64,000 nt of DNA from Allopontixanthobacter confluentis (GCF_009827615.1 NZ_WTYU01000001.1:1261001-1325000); one strand, 5' to 3'. Counted from the first letter of the stretch, positions 8,788 through 20,584 are shown. Translations and numbers: made by a program. The notes: generated from the letters alone by a model not told the origin.

Positions 8788-9969
8788 CTAGCACGCAGAA
8801 CCTAGACTCGCGATGAAAAATCCATCCGTGCCATCATGAAACGGCGTCAGCCGGTGTCCGCCGCCACGTTGCCGCCCGACTGGCAGAGTGTCAGCCGTAG
8901 ACGCCCAGCCAGGGTGGCGGTCAAGAAAGTCGTCGATCCGGTCCCTGCCTTCCATATCGAGCAGGGAACAGGTGATGTAGGTGATGCGGCCACCGGGTTT
9001 TACCAGCATGGCTGCCAGATCAAGCAGGCGTGACTGGGTTTCGGCAAACCGTTCCAGCTGGCGTTCATCCAGCCGCCAGCGCGCTTCGGGATTGCGCCGC
9101 CAGGTGCCGGTGCCGGAACACGGCGCATCCACCAGTACACCATCCGCCGTGCCGCGCCAGTCGGCCAGCATTTCCAACTCCCTGCCGGGGTTGAGCAGCA
9201 CCGTTTCAATCATGCCCGCGCCTGCGCGCTCTGCCCGTGCCGGAAGGCGCGACAGCCTGCCCCGGTCTGTATCGCTTGCAATCAGGACACCGCGGTTTTC
9301 CATCATTGCCGCCAGCGCCAGCGTTTTGCCGCCCGCCCCTGCACATAGGTCGATGATGGTTTCACCGGGCTGTGCCGCCATGGCCGCGCAGGCCCATTGG
9401 CTGCCATGGTCCTGCACTTCCACCATGCCGGACTTGAACGCGTCCCACTGTTCGACCTGCGTCCCGGCTTCGAACCGCAAGGCTTGCGCCGCTGCCAGTG
9501 CCTCGCCCGGTTCAGGCAATTCGAGGCTGCTGCGGTCTGCCTTGAGCGTGTTGACGCGCAAATCCAGCGGGGCACGGCCCAGCAAGGCTTCTGCTTCGTC
9601 GCCCGAAATGTCTGACTGCTGCAGCCGGTCCATCAGCCACTGGGGCGCAATGCCGCCCTCGGCAGGCTGGTCTTCCGGCGTGACCGTGGCCGGGCCATGG
9701 CCGACCCCGTCGAACAGGCCGAGGATTTCAGGGTCGTTCTGTGCCAGCCGCAACATCGCGGCCCTGCCGTCTGCCGGCACAGGCCCGCAGGCACGTATCG
9801 CAGCGTAGACCAGTTCGCGCACGGCGCGGCGGTCCTTGCTGCCGGCATAGCGGCGCGTGCGAAAATATTCGGCAATGAGGCGGTCGGCAGGCGCGCCATT
9901 ATTACAAGCGGCAGTGATGATGGAATCAAGAAGTTCGATTGCCGCCTGAACGCGTGCGCCCGGTATCAT
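8788..9969 (-). CDS. rsmB: RsmB/NOP-family rRNA cytosine-5 methyltransferase
   Basis: The predicted reaction is m5C methylation of 16S rRNA using S-adenosylmethionine. Of 393 residues, the N-terminal 80 form a NusB-like RNA-binding domain. The SAM motif DLCAGAGGKT is at 207-216. The two cysteines used in catalysis by this family are Cys284 (DAPCSGTG) and Cys334 (YITCSL). The ATG overlaps a small upstream frame by ATGA, and the gene lies about 100 bp after guaB on the same strand. The exact target C967 is assumed from the family, not seen. Confidence 0.9.
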   Translation of the reverse strand: MIPGARVQAAIELLDSIITAACNNGAPADRLIAEYFRTRRYAGSKDRRAVRELVYAAIRACGPVPADGRAAMLRLAQNDPEILGLFDGVGHGPATVTPEDQPAEGGIAPQWLMDRLQQSDISGDEAEALLGRAPLDLRVNTLKADRSSLELPEPGEALAAAQALRFEAGTQVEQWDAFKSGMVEVQDHGSQWACAAMAAQPGETIIDLCAGAGGKTLALAAMMENRGVLIASDTDRGRLSRLPARAERAGAGMIETVLLNPGRELEMLADWRGTADGVLVDAPCSGTGTWRRNPEARWRLDERQLERFAETQSRLLDLAAMLVKPGGRITYITCSLLDMEGRDRIDDFLDRHPGWASTADTLPVGRQRGGGHRLTPFHDGTDGFFIASLGSAC

Positions 9970-10058
9970 GTCCGGTCCATCGCAGCGGCATCTGCTGCAA
10001 GGCTGCTGGTCTGCGGCATCTGGCGTATGTTCAGCGTCATGCCGGGGTTCAGTGTCAT
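9966..10058 (-). CDS. Possible 30-codon small ORF between guaB and rsmB
   Basis: The frame encodes 30 residues beginning MTLNPGMTLNIRQ. GAGGAA lies about 6 nt before its ATG, a good ribosome site, and this sequence also contains the guaB stop. Its TGA overlaps the rsmB ATG as ATGA, the typical arrangement for translational coupling. The first ten codons include a near-exact repeat (MTLNPG / MTLN). No known family is recognised. It could be a coupling or leader peptide, or a chance frame. Confidence 0.35.
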   Translation of the reverse strand: MTLNPGMTLNIRQMPQTSSLAADAAAMDRT

Positions 10059-10063
10059 GCCGG
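10029..10063. repeat. 17-bp tandem direct repeat, period 18
   Basis: Two copies of GTTCAGYGTCATGCCGG (10029-10045 and 10047-10063) differ at one base. They lie at the start of the small frame between guaB and rsmB and produce its repeated MTLN start. Confidence 0.7.
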
Positions 10064-10067
10064 TTCC

Positions 10068-13161
<3,094 letters not shown>

Positions 13162-13244
13162 TGATCCATAACGCCCCAACGTCACCCTGTTCTGCCCCTC
13201 GACAAAGGTATGAGCAACCCTCACGCCTTTTTGCATATGCTGAT

Positions 13245-14000
13245 TTATTCGGCGGTCCAGCCGCCGTCTATGCTCCAGTTTGCGCCGGTAACATTGCCCG
13301 CTTCAGGCCGGCACAGGAACGCGGCGAGCGCGCCCACTTCGTCTGGCTGAACGAATTTCTTGGTCGGCTGCTTGGCCAGCAGGACATCGTTGATGACCTG
13401 ATCCCTCGTCAACCCGCGGGCCTTCATCGTATCGGGGATCTGGCTTTCAATCAGCGATGTCCAGACATAGCCGGGGCTGATGCAATTGGCAGTGACGCCG
13501 GTTTGCGCCAGTTCCAGCGCAATTGTCTTGGTAAAGCCGTCCAGCCCGTGTTTGGCCGCATTATAAGCGCTTTTGAACGGGGAGGCCGTTTTTGAATGGG
13601 CGCTGGCAGTATTGATGATCCGGCCCCATCCCTGTTTACGCATAAAAGGCACCGCCAGCCTGACGGTATGGAACGCCGCAGTCAGGTTCAGCGCGATAAT
13701 GGCATCCCATTTTTCAACCGGAAAATCATCCACCGGGGCCACGTGCTGCATGCCGGCATTATTGACCAGAATATCCACCGGCCCGGCCTTGTGCATCAGG
13801 TCTTCGCAGCCAGCCACGGTCAGAAGGTCGGCATTGACATGGTCTGCTGCCAATTCGGCACGCAGACTGGCAATTGTGCTGTCATCGCCAAAACCGTTCA
13901 GGATGATTTCGGCTCCCTCGGCACGAAACGCGCGGGCAATGGCAAGGCCAATGCCGGATGTGGAACCAGTGACGAGTGCGCGTTTGCCGGACAGGAACAT
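13245..14000 (-). CDS. bdhA: 3-hydroxybutyrate dehydrogenase (SDR family)
   Basis: The enzyme interconverts 3-hydroxybutyrate and acetoacetate with NAD, feeding the ketone-body/PHB carbon pool. The 251 residues show TGSTSGIG (11-18), NNAGMQH (80-86), Ser133, Tyr146 and Lys150. The NNAGxQHVAPV stretch is a hallmark of D-3-hydroxybutyrate dehydrogenases. The ATG at 14000 has GAGG 5 nt upstream; an ATG at 14015 lacks a ribosome site. The PHA synthase and depolymerase genes lie about 26 kb to the right in this window. Confidence 0.88.
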   Translation of the reverse strand: MFLSGKRALVTGSTSGIGLAIARAFRAEGAEIILNGFGDDSTIASLRAELAADHVNADLLTVAGCEDLMHKAGPVDILVNNAGMQHVAPVDDFPVEKWDAIIALNLTAAFHTVRLAVPFMRKQGWGRIINTASAHSKTASPFKSAYNAAKHGLDGFTKTIALELAQTGVTANCISPGYVWTSLIESQIPDTMKARGLTRDQVINDVLLAKQPTKKFVQPDEVGALAAFLCRPEAGNVTGANWSIDGGWTAE

Positions 14001-14142
14001 TTGGACCTCGAACATGTTGGAAGGACAGGAGATAACGAATTCTTGTTTTCGCTGGCCTGCACTCGCCTGTCCAGCAATAAAGGGCCACTAATTCAGGGCC
14101 AGCAATAATGGCAGGGCAGGACGCCCTGCGAAGGGGAGGCAG

Positions 14143-15018
14143 ATGAAACTCAACAGATTTGATCCGGGCAGTATTCAAGTCCGGCGCGGCACTGGTGGCG
14201 GCGGCGGCTTTCCCGGCGGCGGAGGCGGCAAAATCGGCTGCGGCACCATCGTGCTGGCAGCCGTTGCCTATTTCGTGTTCGGCGCAGATCCGTTGCAGAC
14301 AATTGGTGCCATTGACGGGATGCAGCAATCCGCCCCTGCCCAGCAGACCGGCGCGGGCAGCGCGACGGGGACAGAAGCGTGCAACGATGGCCCTTATGCC
14401 CTGGAAGCCTGCAATGCGCTGAGTTCGCTGAACCAGACATGGCAGCCGCTGTTCCAGCAAGCCAATATTGCCTTTGCCCAGCCAACCCTCACATTGTTCA
14501 GTGGCCGGACGAATTCCGGCTGCGGCGGCGCATCCAGCGACATGGGGCCGTTTTACTGCCCGAGCGATCAGGGTATCTATATCGACACCGCATTTTACGA
14601 TACAATGCAGCGGCAATTGGGCGCTGGCGGAGATTTTGCGCGCTATTACGTGATGGCTCATGAATATGGCCACCATGTCCAGAAAATGACCGGCATGGCC
14701 GACCAGATCAGAAGCGCGCAGCAGCAAAATCCGCGTAGCGCCAATGATCTGCAAGTCAGAATGGAATTGCAGGCGGATTGTTACGCCGGCGTCTGGGCCG
14801 GCAAGAACCGCAATCTGATCGAAGCAGGCGACATGGAAGAAGGCATGACGGCTGCTGCGGCCATTGGCGATGATACTTTGCAGCGCAACGCTGGCCGCAG
14901 GGTCAGTCCTGAAAGCTTTACCCACGGCACCAGCGCACAGCGCATGCAGTGGCTCAAACGTGGTCTGGAAACTGGTGATGATGATCAATGCGACACATTT
15001 GCAGACTTGCGCCGTTAG
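14143..15018 (+). CDS. Neutral zinc metallopeptidase, YpfJ family
   Basis: The 291-residue protein has a glycine-rich N-terminus (residues 18-30), one transmembrane helix (about 32-48) and an extracytoplasmic zinc peptidase domain. The motif HEYGHHVQ starts at His173, with the downstream ELQADCYAG stretch typical of Pfam zinc_metallopeptidase PF04228. A strong GGGGAGG ribosome site precedes the ATG. The biological substrate of the family is not known. The 3' end overlaps the next gene by about 40 bp, so the two form an operon. Confidence 0.88.
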   Translation: MKLNRFDPGSIQVRRGTGGGGGFPGGGGGKIGCGTIVLAAVAYFVFGADPLQTIGAIDGMQQSAPAQQTGAGSATGTEACNDGPYALEACNALSSLNQTWQPLFQQANIAFAQPTLTLFSGRTNSGCGGASSDMGPFYCPSDQGIYIDTAFYDTMQRQLGAGGDFARYYVMAHEYGHHVQKMTGMADQIRSAQQQNPRSANDLQVRMELQADCYAGVWAGKNRNLIEAGDMEEGMTAAAAIGDDTLQRNAGRRVSPESFTHGTSAQRMQWLKRGLETGDDDQCDTFADLRR

Positions 15019-15640
15019 GCTGAAGTTTGCTGCGGCAGGCGGCTTGTTGGTACTGGCTGGCCCCCTGCTCGCTGCGCAGGACAAGGACGAGGTTGTAAAG
15101 GGGCGCGGGCCGGATGCGATGGATGTCGCCACAACCCCGCTGACCGATCTCAATCTGGCGCGCGATGAAATTCCTGAAGTGCTGCTGCTTGCGGCGGCCA
15201 CGCCCTATGGCAGTCAGGGGCTGGGAAACTGCGATGCCATCACGCAGGAAATCGCCGGGCTGGACCGTGTGCTGGGCGATGATCTGGACATTGATACAGG
15301 GCAGCGCCGAGATATCACCCTGGGAAAAATTGCCAAAAGCGCGGTCAGTTCCTTCATTCCCTTTCGCGGCATCATCCGCGAATTATCGGGCGCTGCCGAC
15401 CATCAGCGTAATTTTGAGGAAGCCATTTTCGCAGGCGCTGTCCGCCGTGGTTATCTGAAAGGTCTGGGGGAGCAGAAAGGCTGTCCCTACCCCGCCCGCC
15501 CCGCCTTTACCAAGGTGGAAGTGAGCAAGGATGCGCCGGCAGCAGAGGACCGAAAGGGCGAAGTGACGGTTGACCAAGGGACAGGAACGGCGGACGTTAT
15601 CTTTGTGGCCAATCCTGTCGTCCAGCAGGCCCCGCAATAA
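14978..15640 (+). CDS. Secreted protein of unknown function
   Basis: The 220-residue protein begins with a signal-peptide-like stretch (LKFAAAGGLLVLAGPLLAAQ). It contains no motif I can assign. Two cysteines occur, in GNCDAI and KGCPYP. The start is ATG 14978 or the adjacent ATG 14981, inside the end of the metallopeptidase gene; the frame is open further up but without a signal sequence. Co-expression with the peptidase is inferred from the overlap and the shared terminator at 15683-15715. It looks like a sphingomonad-specific conserved hypothetical. Confidence 0.7.
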   Translation: MMINATHLQTCAVRLKFAAAGGLLVLAGPLLAAQDKDEVVKGRGPDAMDVATTPLTDLNLARDEIPEVLLLAAATPYGSQGLGNCDAITQEIAGLDRVLGDDLDIDTGQRRDITLGKIAKSAVSSFIPFRGIIRELSGAADHQRNFEEAIFAGAVRRGYLKGLGEQKGCPYPARPAFTKVEVSKDAPAAEDRKGEVTVDQGTGTADVIFVANPVVQQAPQ

Positions 15641-15682
15641 TTCCCTGCCGGGCAATGGTGCAGCATTCAGCCGGATAAGTTT

Positions 15683-15715
15683 GAAACGGGGGCGCTGATT
15701 GGCGGCCCCCGTTTC
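15683..15715 (+). terminator. Stem-loop after the metallopeptidase operon
   Basis: Arms GAAACGGGGGC (15683-15693) and GCCCCCGTTTC (15705-15715) pair over 11 bp around an 11-nt loop, 42 bp past the stop codon. The T-run is short (GTTTCC), so termination is likely but not textbook. Confidence 0.6.
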
Positions 15716-15764
15716 CTGAACAGCGTGGATTATGGCTGTGACTGGAAAGCAGCCATTCGCATAT

Positions 15765-17396
15765 TCAGTCTTTTGCGCTCAAATCCGCAATTGTCGCGTC
15801 GAGCGAATTCAGAATTTCGGTCCGTGTTTCCTTGTCGATTTCTGTATCCCGGGCAATTTCGGCCCGCGCTTCCCTGATGCCATCAATGGCTGCACTGCCG
15901 ATCTTGTCAGTGCAGATGCTGATCACCTGCCGTCCATTCTGACCGCGCGTTTCCTTGACCATCTCTTCGCCGTCACATGACATCGCAATCTGCGGCACGG
16001 ATTCCATCGACTTGCGGACGATCATGGCAATCTGCTTGCCTTCAAGTGAGCGGATGTTTTTCAATTCCTGAAGCTGGGAGAGGCCTTCCAATTCCTTCAA
16101 ACCTTCCAGTTCTTTCAGGTTTTTCAACTCCGCCAGGCTTTCCAGCTTGCGGATGCGGATTTCCTTGTGCTCGCTTGCCTGATGCTGGCCATCCTCGTCC
16201 GCACCATGTTTCATGCGGATGATGCGGACCTTTTTTTGCGTGGTGCCATCACTGTTCGGCTCATCACTCTCCATTTCAAACACCTGCGTAAACTCACTGC
16301 CATCGGCAGACTGCCACATCATCGGCGCTTGCGGAGGCAACGGCGCTTCGGGCGGTGTGGGCGCGCCGGGCGGCGATGCTGGTGCAGCAGGGGCTGGCGG
16401 CGGATTGGGCACGGTCAGCGATGCGGCATAGGTAATCGTCGCGGTCATCGGCAAGGCCAGCACAGCCATGCCAATCAGGGCGCGTCCGGCAAAACGGCGG
16501 CGGGGTGAAATATCGCTCATGGTCAGGCTCCTCAGACGGTGAATAATGCTTTTTTCGCCCAGGATCGGGCACGCCATGGGCGCTGCAAGCGCGAGATTGG
16601 GCCCCGCAGCAAAACCGGCGATAATGGCGGCATAGGTGGCTTTTTCGGATGTCCCGCATTGGGCGATCACCCGCGCATCGCACGCTGCTTCCTGATCGCG
16701 GCGCATGGCGCGCCAGCCCAGCCATGCAAGCGGATTGAACCAGTGGAGCGCGAACAGCGGCTGCGCTGCCATGTTGGCCAGCAAATCATGGGCGCGGTGG
16801 TGCGCCAGTTCATGGGCCAGCGCCAGATCGCGGTGCTGCCGGTCCTGCATCGCCATGAAACCGGGCGGCAATGCGACCACCTTGTCCAGCACGCCAAAGG
16901 CAATCGGCGCGGTTGCTGCCGGCGTTTCCACCAGCCTGACTGCCCCTGCCTCGCCCACTGGCTGCGCGTGCACCAGCATTTCGCGGCGCATCCGGAAATA
17001 GCCTGTGAAACGAAATGTCAGAAAAACTGCCGCGCCTCCCAGCCACACGGCCAGCAAAACGGCCAGCAGCAGCGCGCCCCAGGCAAAAGGTTCAGCGCTG
17101 GCGCTGGCGCTGGCGGTGGCCATCTGGCTCAGCGGCGCCGCTGCCGTATCTGCCATGACCGCCCCATATTGCGGTGTGGTGGCAAAATGCGGCGCGGCCA
17201 GGTCAGAACCGGCCGCAGCCGGGGCCAGCCATGCTGGCAACACCAGTGGGGGCATCACCAGCCGCAGGAATGGCAATAGCCACAAGGCATAGGCGGCCTG
17301 CGGGCCAAGATGACGCCCCACCGGGCCGCGAACCGCCAGTACCATGGCGATGATGAGGCCCGTCCAGACGAGTGTTTCAATCCACCAGCCGGTCAT
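15765..17396 (-). CDS. BlaR1-like M56 family membrane metallopeptidase
   Basis: The 543-residue protein is a predicted membrane sensor-protease. Helices lie near residues 7-22, 36-55 and 105-125. The zinc site is H195-E196-x2-H199 with Glu236 in DQEAACD as third ligand, facing the cytoplasm as in BlaR1/MecR1. A further helix at about 305-325 leads into a Pro/Ala-rich linker (about 330-365). The extracytoplasmic tail has a leucine/lysine-periodic stretch (ELKNLKELEGLKELEGL). No SxxK penicillin-binding sensor domain is visible, so the ligand is unlikely to be a beta-lactam. It is coupled to blaI by an ATGA overlap. Confidence 0.85.
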   Translation of the reverse strand: MTGWWIETLVWTGLIIAMVLAVRGPVGRHLGPQAAYALWLLPFLRLVMPPLVLPAWLAPAAAGSDLAAPHFATTPQYGAVMADTAAAPLSQMATASASASAEPFAWGALLLAVLLAVWLGGAAVFLTFRFTGYFRMRREMLVHAQPVGEAGAVRLVETPAATAPIAFGVLDKVVALPPGFMAMQDRQHRDLALAHELAHHRAHDLLANMAAQPLFALHWFNPLAWLGWRAMRRDQEAACDARVIAQCGTSEKATYAAIIAGFAAGPNLALAAPMACPILGEKSIIHRLRSLTMSDISPRRRFAGRALIGMAVLALPMTATITYAASLTVPNPPPAPAAPASPPGAPTPPEAPLPPQAPMMWQSADGSEFTQVFEMESDEPNSDGTTQKKVRIIRMKHGADEDGQHQASEHKEIRIRKLESLAELKNLKELEGLKELEGLSQLQELKNIRSLEGKQIAMIVRKSMESVPQIAMSCDGEEMVKETRGQNGRQVISICTDKIGSAAIDGIREARAEIARDTEIDKETRTEILNSLDATIADLSAKD

Positions 17397-17779
17397 TTCC
17401 GCAGCTCCCGCAAGAGCGCTTCCATTTCGGCAAGATCGTTTTCGGTCAGTGCTTCGGATTCGGCCAGTTGGGCAAACAACGGGGCTGCCCTTCCGCCAAA
17501 CAGACGGTCAACCAGGCGGCGCGATTCGGATCCGGCATAGTCCGTGCGGGCCAGCAAAGGCGTATATAGAAACCGGCGCCCATCGGGCCGTGTCGCCACA
17601 GCCTGTTTGGAAACCAGACGCGACAGCAATGTCTTGACGGTCGCCAGGCTCCAGTCGCGTGTTTCACACACGTCTTCACAAACTTGTGATGCGGTAAGCG
17701 GACTGCGCTGCCACAACGCCTCCATCACGGCATGTTCGGCATCGCTGATGCGTTCGGACTTGTCGCTATTGTCAGCCAT
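17393..17779 (-). CDS. BlaI/MecI/CopY-family transcriptional repressor
   Basis: This 128-residue winged-helix repressor has the family layout: SDAEHAVMEALWQRSPLTAS at the N-terminus, then the recognition region WSLATVKTLLSRLVSKQAV, then a dimerisation tail. Family members are cut by the partner M56 protease to relieve repression. GGGAGGG lies 6 nt before the ATG. Its own promoter carries two TACAnnTGTA operators, so autoregulation of the blaI-M56 pair is strongly suggested. The stop overlaps the M56 start by 4 bp. Confidence 0.92.
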   Translation of the reverse strand: MADNSDKSERISDAEHAVMEALWQRSPLTASQVCEDVCETRDWSLATVKTLLSRLVSKQAVATRPDGRRFLYTPLLARTDYAGSESRRLVDRLFGGRAAPLFAQLAESEALTENDLAEMEALLRELRK

Positions 17780-17805
17780 ATCAGACCCTCCCCGACCTCT
17801 TGGAT

Positions 17806-17815
17806 TACATTTGTA
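17806..17815 (-). promoter_or_regulatory. BlaI-type operator O1 (TACATTTGTA) over the -10
   Basis: It matches TACAnnTGTA, the core of BlaI/MecI operators. On the minus strand it overlaps the predicted -10 TACAAA (17815-17810) of the blaI promoter, about 27 bp upstream of the blaI ATG. Confidence 0.8.
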
Positions 17816-17838
17816 GACGCTATGACTACACTTGTAAA
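17810..17838 (-). promoter_or_regulatory. Predicted sigma-70 promoter of blaI-M56
   Basis: Reading the minus strand, -35 TTTACA (17838-17833), a 17-nt spacer and -10 TACAAA (17815-17810) are seen. Both boxes lie inside or touch the two BlaI operators, the arrangement expected for direct repression. Confidence 0.65.
17827..17836 (-). promoter_or_regulatory. BlaI-type operator O2 (TACACTTGTA) over the -35
   Basis: This is the second TACAnnTGTA copy, 21 bp (two helical turns) from the first, overlapping the predicted -35. The spacing would put two repressor dimers on the same DNA face. Confidence 0.8.
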
Positions 17839-17941
17839 CTGAATGTCTGATGAATGCGCTGAATGCGGCAGCGTCCAGGCACGCTGCAACGCAATCGGCG
17901 CCCCCCTTGCGGGAAGCGCCGATAATTTATCCATAATTGTC

Positions 17942-17960
17942 GGGGCCCACTGCGGGCCCC
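17942..17960 (-). terminator. Stem-loop downstream of sdhA
   Basis: GGGGCCC and GGGCCCC pair over 7 bp around a 5-nt loop, about 34 bp past the sdhA stop. There is no clean U-run, so this may be a weak or factor-assisted terminator. It separates sdhA from the blaI promoter. Confidence 0.45.
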
Positions 17961-17993
17961 AACGGCAAGTTGTCAGGTGACAGTTGTCAGATA

Positions 17994-19808
17994 TCAGTAA
18001 ACCCGCTTCTTGGGTTCGATGTACTGAATGTCGTCCGTCAGCGTATATTCGTGCACCGGGCGATAATCGATCTTCACATCGCCGCCCTTGCCGCCCCAAC
18101 CTTCGAACCACACGGCGGTGTGCTTCATCCAGTTGGCATCGTCACGCTCGGGGAAATCTTCATGCGCATGGGCGCCGCGGCTTTCCTTGCGGTTTTCGGC
18201 GGAATTGATGGTGACAGAGGCCTGCGCCATCAGATTGTCGAGTTCCAGCGTTTCGATCAGGTCCGAATTCCAGATCAGCGAACGGTCCGTGACGCGCACG
18301 TCTTCCATCCGCTTGTTGGTCTTCTTCATCATCTCCACGCCTTCAGCAAGAAGGGCGCTGTCACGGAAAACGGCGCAATGTTTCTGCATCGTCTTCTGCA
18401 TTTCCGAACGGATTTCCGCTGTGGGCGAACTGCCATTGGCATGGCGGAAATGATCAAGCCGGCCCAATGCCATGTCGGCGCTGTCAGCAGGCAGTTCATC
18501 ATGCGATGTGCCGGGCTTGATGATTTCCTTGAGGCGGTGGCCGGTTGCACGGCCAAACACCACCAGATCGATCAGCGAGTTGGAACCGAGACGGTTGGCG
18601 CCATGCACCGAAACGCACGCCGCTTCGCCAACCGCGAACAGGCCGGGAATGACCGTTTCCGGGTTGCCGTCCGCACCGACGGTGACGACCTCGCCATGAT
18701 AATTACAGGGGATGCCGCCCATGTTGTAATGGACCGTTGGCGTTACCGGCAGGGGCTGGCGCGTCAGGTCGACACCGGCAAAAATCTTGCCACTTTCGGT
18801 AATGCCGGGCAGCCGTTCTGCCAGCACCTTGGGGTCGATATGATCGAGGTGCAGGTAGATGTGATCCTTTTCAGGGCCAACCCCGCGCCCTTCGCGCATT
18901 TCCAGCGCCATGGAGCGCGAAACCACATCGCGGCTGGCGAGATCCTTGGCCGATGGAGCATAGCGTTCCATGAACCGTTCGCCTTCGGAGTTGGTCAGAT
19001 AGCCGCCTTCCCCGCGCGCGCCTTCGGTAATGAGAACGCCGGCGCCATAAATGCCGGTGGGGTGGAACTGCACGAATTCCATGTCCTGTAATGGCAGGCC
19101 AGCGCGCAGCACCATGCCGCCGCCATCGCCGGTGCAGGTGTGGGCCGAAGTCGCGGTATAATAACAGCGGCCATAACCGCCGGTGGCCAGGACGACCGAG
19201 TGGCTGCGGAAACGGTGGATCGTGCCATCATCCATGCACATGGCAATTACGCCAACGCATTTGCCGTCCTTCATGATCAGGTCGATGGCGAAATATTCGA
19301 TGAAGAAGTCCGCATCATACTTCAGGCTCTGCTGGTAGAGCGCGTGCAGCATCGCGTGGCCGGTGCGGTCAGCAGCGGCGCAGGTGCGCTGCACTGGCGG
19401 ACCTTCACCCATGTTCTGCATATGGCCGCCGAACGGGCGCTGGTAGATGGTGCCGTCTTCATTGCGGGAGAACGGCACACCGGCATGTTCCAGTTCATAA
19501 ACTGCCTGCGGTGCTTCGCGGACGAGATATTCGATCGCGTCCTGATCGCCCAGCCAGTCAGACCCCTTCACCGTGTCATACATATGCCACGACCAATGGT
19601 CGGGGGTGTTGTTGCCGAGGCTGGCAGCAATGCCGCCCTGAGCTGCAACAGTGTGTGAGCGTGTGGGAAAAACCTTGGAGATATTGGCAGTGCGCAGGCC
19701 CGCTTCGGCAGCGCCCATGGTGGCGCGCAGGCCCGAACCGCCCGCACCCACGACAACAACGTCATAAGTGTGGTCGATAATCTTGTAGGCGGAAGTATCA
19801 GCGGCCAT
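17994..19808 (-). CDS. sdhA: Succinate dehydrogenase flavoprotein subunit
   Basis: This is the catalytic FAD subunit of complex II and the TCA cycle, on the cytoplasmic face. The 604-residue protein has the dinucleotide motif [11 protein letters not shown] near residue 19. The covalent FAD attachment site is His52 in [10 protein letters not shown], and HPTGIYGAG and GEAAC motifs occur later. Its ATG overlaps the sdhD stop (TGATG). No sdhB follows; the next gene leftward is blaI. Confidence 0.97.
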   Translation of the reverse strand: MAADTSAYKIIDHTYDVVVVGAGGSGLRATMGAAEAGLRTANISKVFPTRSHTVAAQGGIAASLGNNTPDHWSWHMYDTVKGSDWLGDQDAIEYLVREAPQAVYELEHAGVPFSRNEDGTIYQRPFGGHMQNMGEGPPVQRTCAAADRTGHAMLHALYQQSLKYDADFFIEYFAIDLIMKDGKCVGVIAMCMDDGTIHRFRSHSVVLATGGYGRCYYTATSAHTCTGDGGGMVLRAGLPLQDMEFVQFHPTGIYGAGVLITEGARGEGGYLTNSEGERFMERYAPSAKDLASRDVVSRSMALEMREGRGVGPEKDHIYLHLDHIDPKVLAERLPGITESGKIFAGVDLTRQPLPVTPTVHYNMGGIPCNYHGEVVTVGADGNPETVIPGLFAVGEAACVSVHGANRLGSNSLIDLVVFGRATGHRLKEIIKPGTSHDELPADSADMALGRLDHFRHANGSSPTAEIRSEMQKTMQKHCAVFRDSALLAEGVEMMKKTNKRMEDVRVTDRSLIWNSDLIETLELDNLMAQASVTINSAENRKESRGAHAHEDFPERDDANWMKHTAVWFEGWGGKGGDVKIDYRPVHEYTLTDDIQYIEPKKRVY

Positions 19809-20191
19809 CAGGCAGCTCCCAATGCAATGCGGACAACACAGAAAATGCTGAATGCAGCGCCGCCCAATGCGGCAAAGTTCAGCAGCAGCAGGGCAGCAAA
19901 CTTGTTGCCCGGCGTGTGGACGTAATCTTCAACCAGCACCTGCAGGCCAAGCCGTGCATGCCAGAACGTGCTGACCAGCAGCAGCGCCATGGCAGTGGCC
20001 GAAAGCGGCTTTGACAGCCATTCGCGCACCGCAGCATAGCCAAGGTCCTGCATCATCACCAGCGATGCCACAAACCACAGCACCAGCAGCAGATTGCCGA
20101 CCGCGGTAAAGCGTTGCAGCAGCCAGTGATGCGCGCCGTGATGCGCCGGGCCCAGGCCGCGCACGCGGCCGATGGATGTTCCGTTACCCAT
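19808..20191 (-). CDS. sdhD: Succinate dehydrogenase membrane anchor subunit
   Basis: The 127-residue protein has three hydrophobic helices. The motif [15 protein letters not shown] in the middle is typical of the SdhD hydrophobic anchor, including the heme-ligand histidine. It sits between sdhC and sdhA in the usual order and shares one base with the sdhA start. It anchors the SdhAB catalytic dimer and helps bind ubiquinone. Confidence 0.93.
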   Translation of the reverse strand: MGNGTSIGRVRGLGPAHHGAHHWLLQRFTAVGNLLLVLWFVASLVMMQDLGYAAVREWLSKPLSATAMALLLVSTFWHARLGLQVLVEDYVHTPGNKFAALLLLNFAALGGAAFSIFCVVRIALGAA

Positions 20192-20203
20192 TATCCAATA
20201 TCC

Positions 20204-20584
20204 TCAAGCGTACAGCACCAGCGCCCAGAACCCTGCCGTCAGCACGATGCCAAGGATCGGGCTGGCGATGGACCAGATGCGGTTTGTATCAAGTTCATAT
20301 CCAGCGCCCAGATCCATGACGAAATGGCGCAGGCCGGAACACATATGGCTGAAGAAGGACCAGCTGAGGCCCACCAGCACGATGTAGCCCAGCGGCGATG
20401 TCATGATGTCGCTGAATGTGGCATAAGCGTCCGGGCCGCTGGCAATCGCGCCCAGCCACCACACCAGCACGCCCAACCCGACCAGCGCCAGCCCGTCACC
20501 TGTAACGCGGTGTAGGATGGAGACCAGCATATGCGGCCCCCATTTCCAGATGCTAAGGTGCGGTGATAGTGGACGTTCGGCCAT
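20204..20584 (-). CDS. sdhC: Succinate dehydrogenase cytochrome b556 subunit
   Basis: The 126-residue protein starts MAERPLSPHLSIWKW, the classical SdhC N-terminus. It carries SILHRVTG for quinone binding and SGLRHFVMDLG for heme. There are three membrane helices. The ATG at 20584 has GGAAAA 7 nt upstream; a TTG seven codons earlier is less likely. It is the first gene of sdhCDA and is divergent from an SDR gene. Confidence 0.94.
   Translation of the reverse strand: MAERPLSPHLSIWKWGPHMLVSILHRVTGDGLALVGLGVLVWWLGAIASGPDAYATFSDIMTSPLGYIVLVGLSWSFFSHMCSGLRHFVMDLGAGYELDTNRIWSIASPILGIVLTAGFWALVLYA

Noticed and set aside
13882-15201. Long open frame (439 codons) on the minus strand
   Set aside because: It lies opposite the zinc metallopeptidase and dehydrogenase ends, has no family features, and arises from G+C-rich codon bias.
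17937-19091. Long open frame (384 codons) on the plus strand
   Set aside because: It is antisense to sdhA, which is certain; the translation is rich in His, Arg and Gly without domains.
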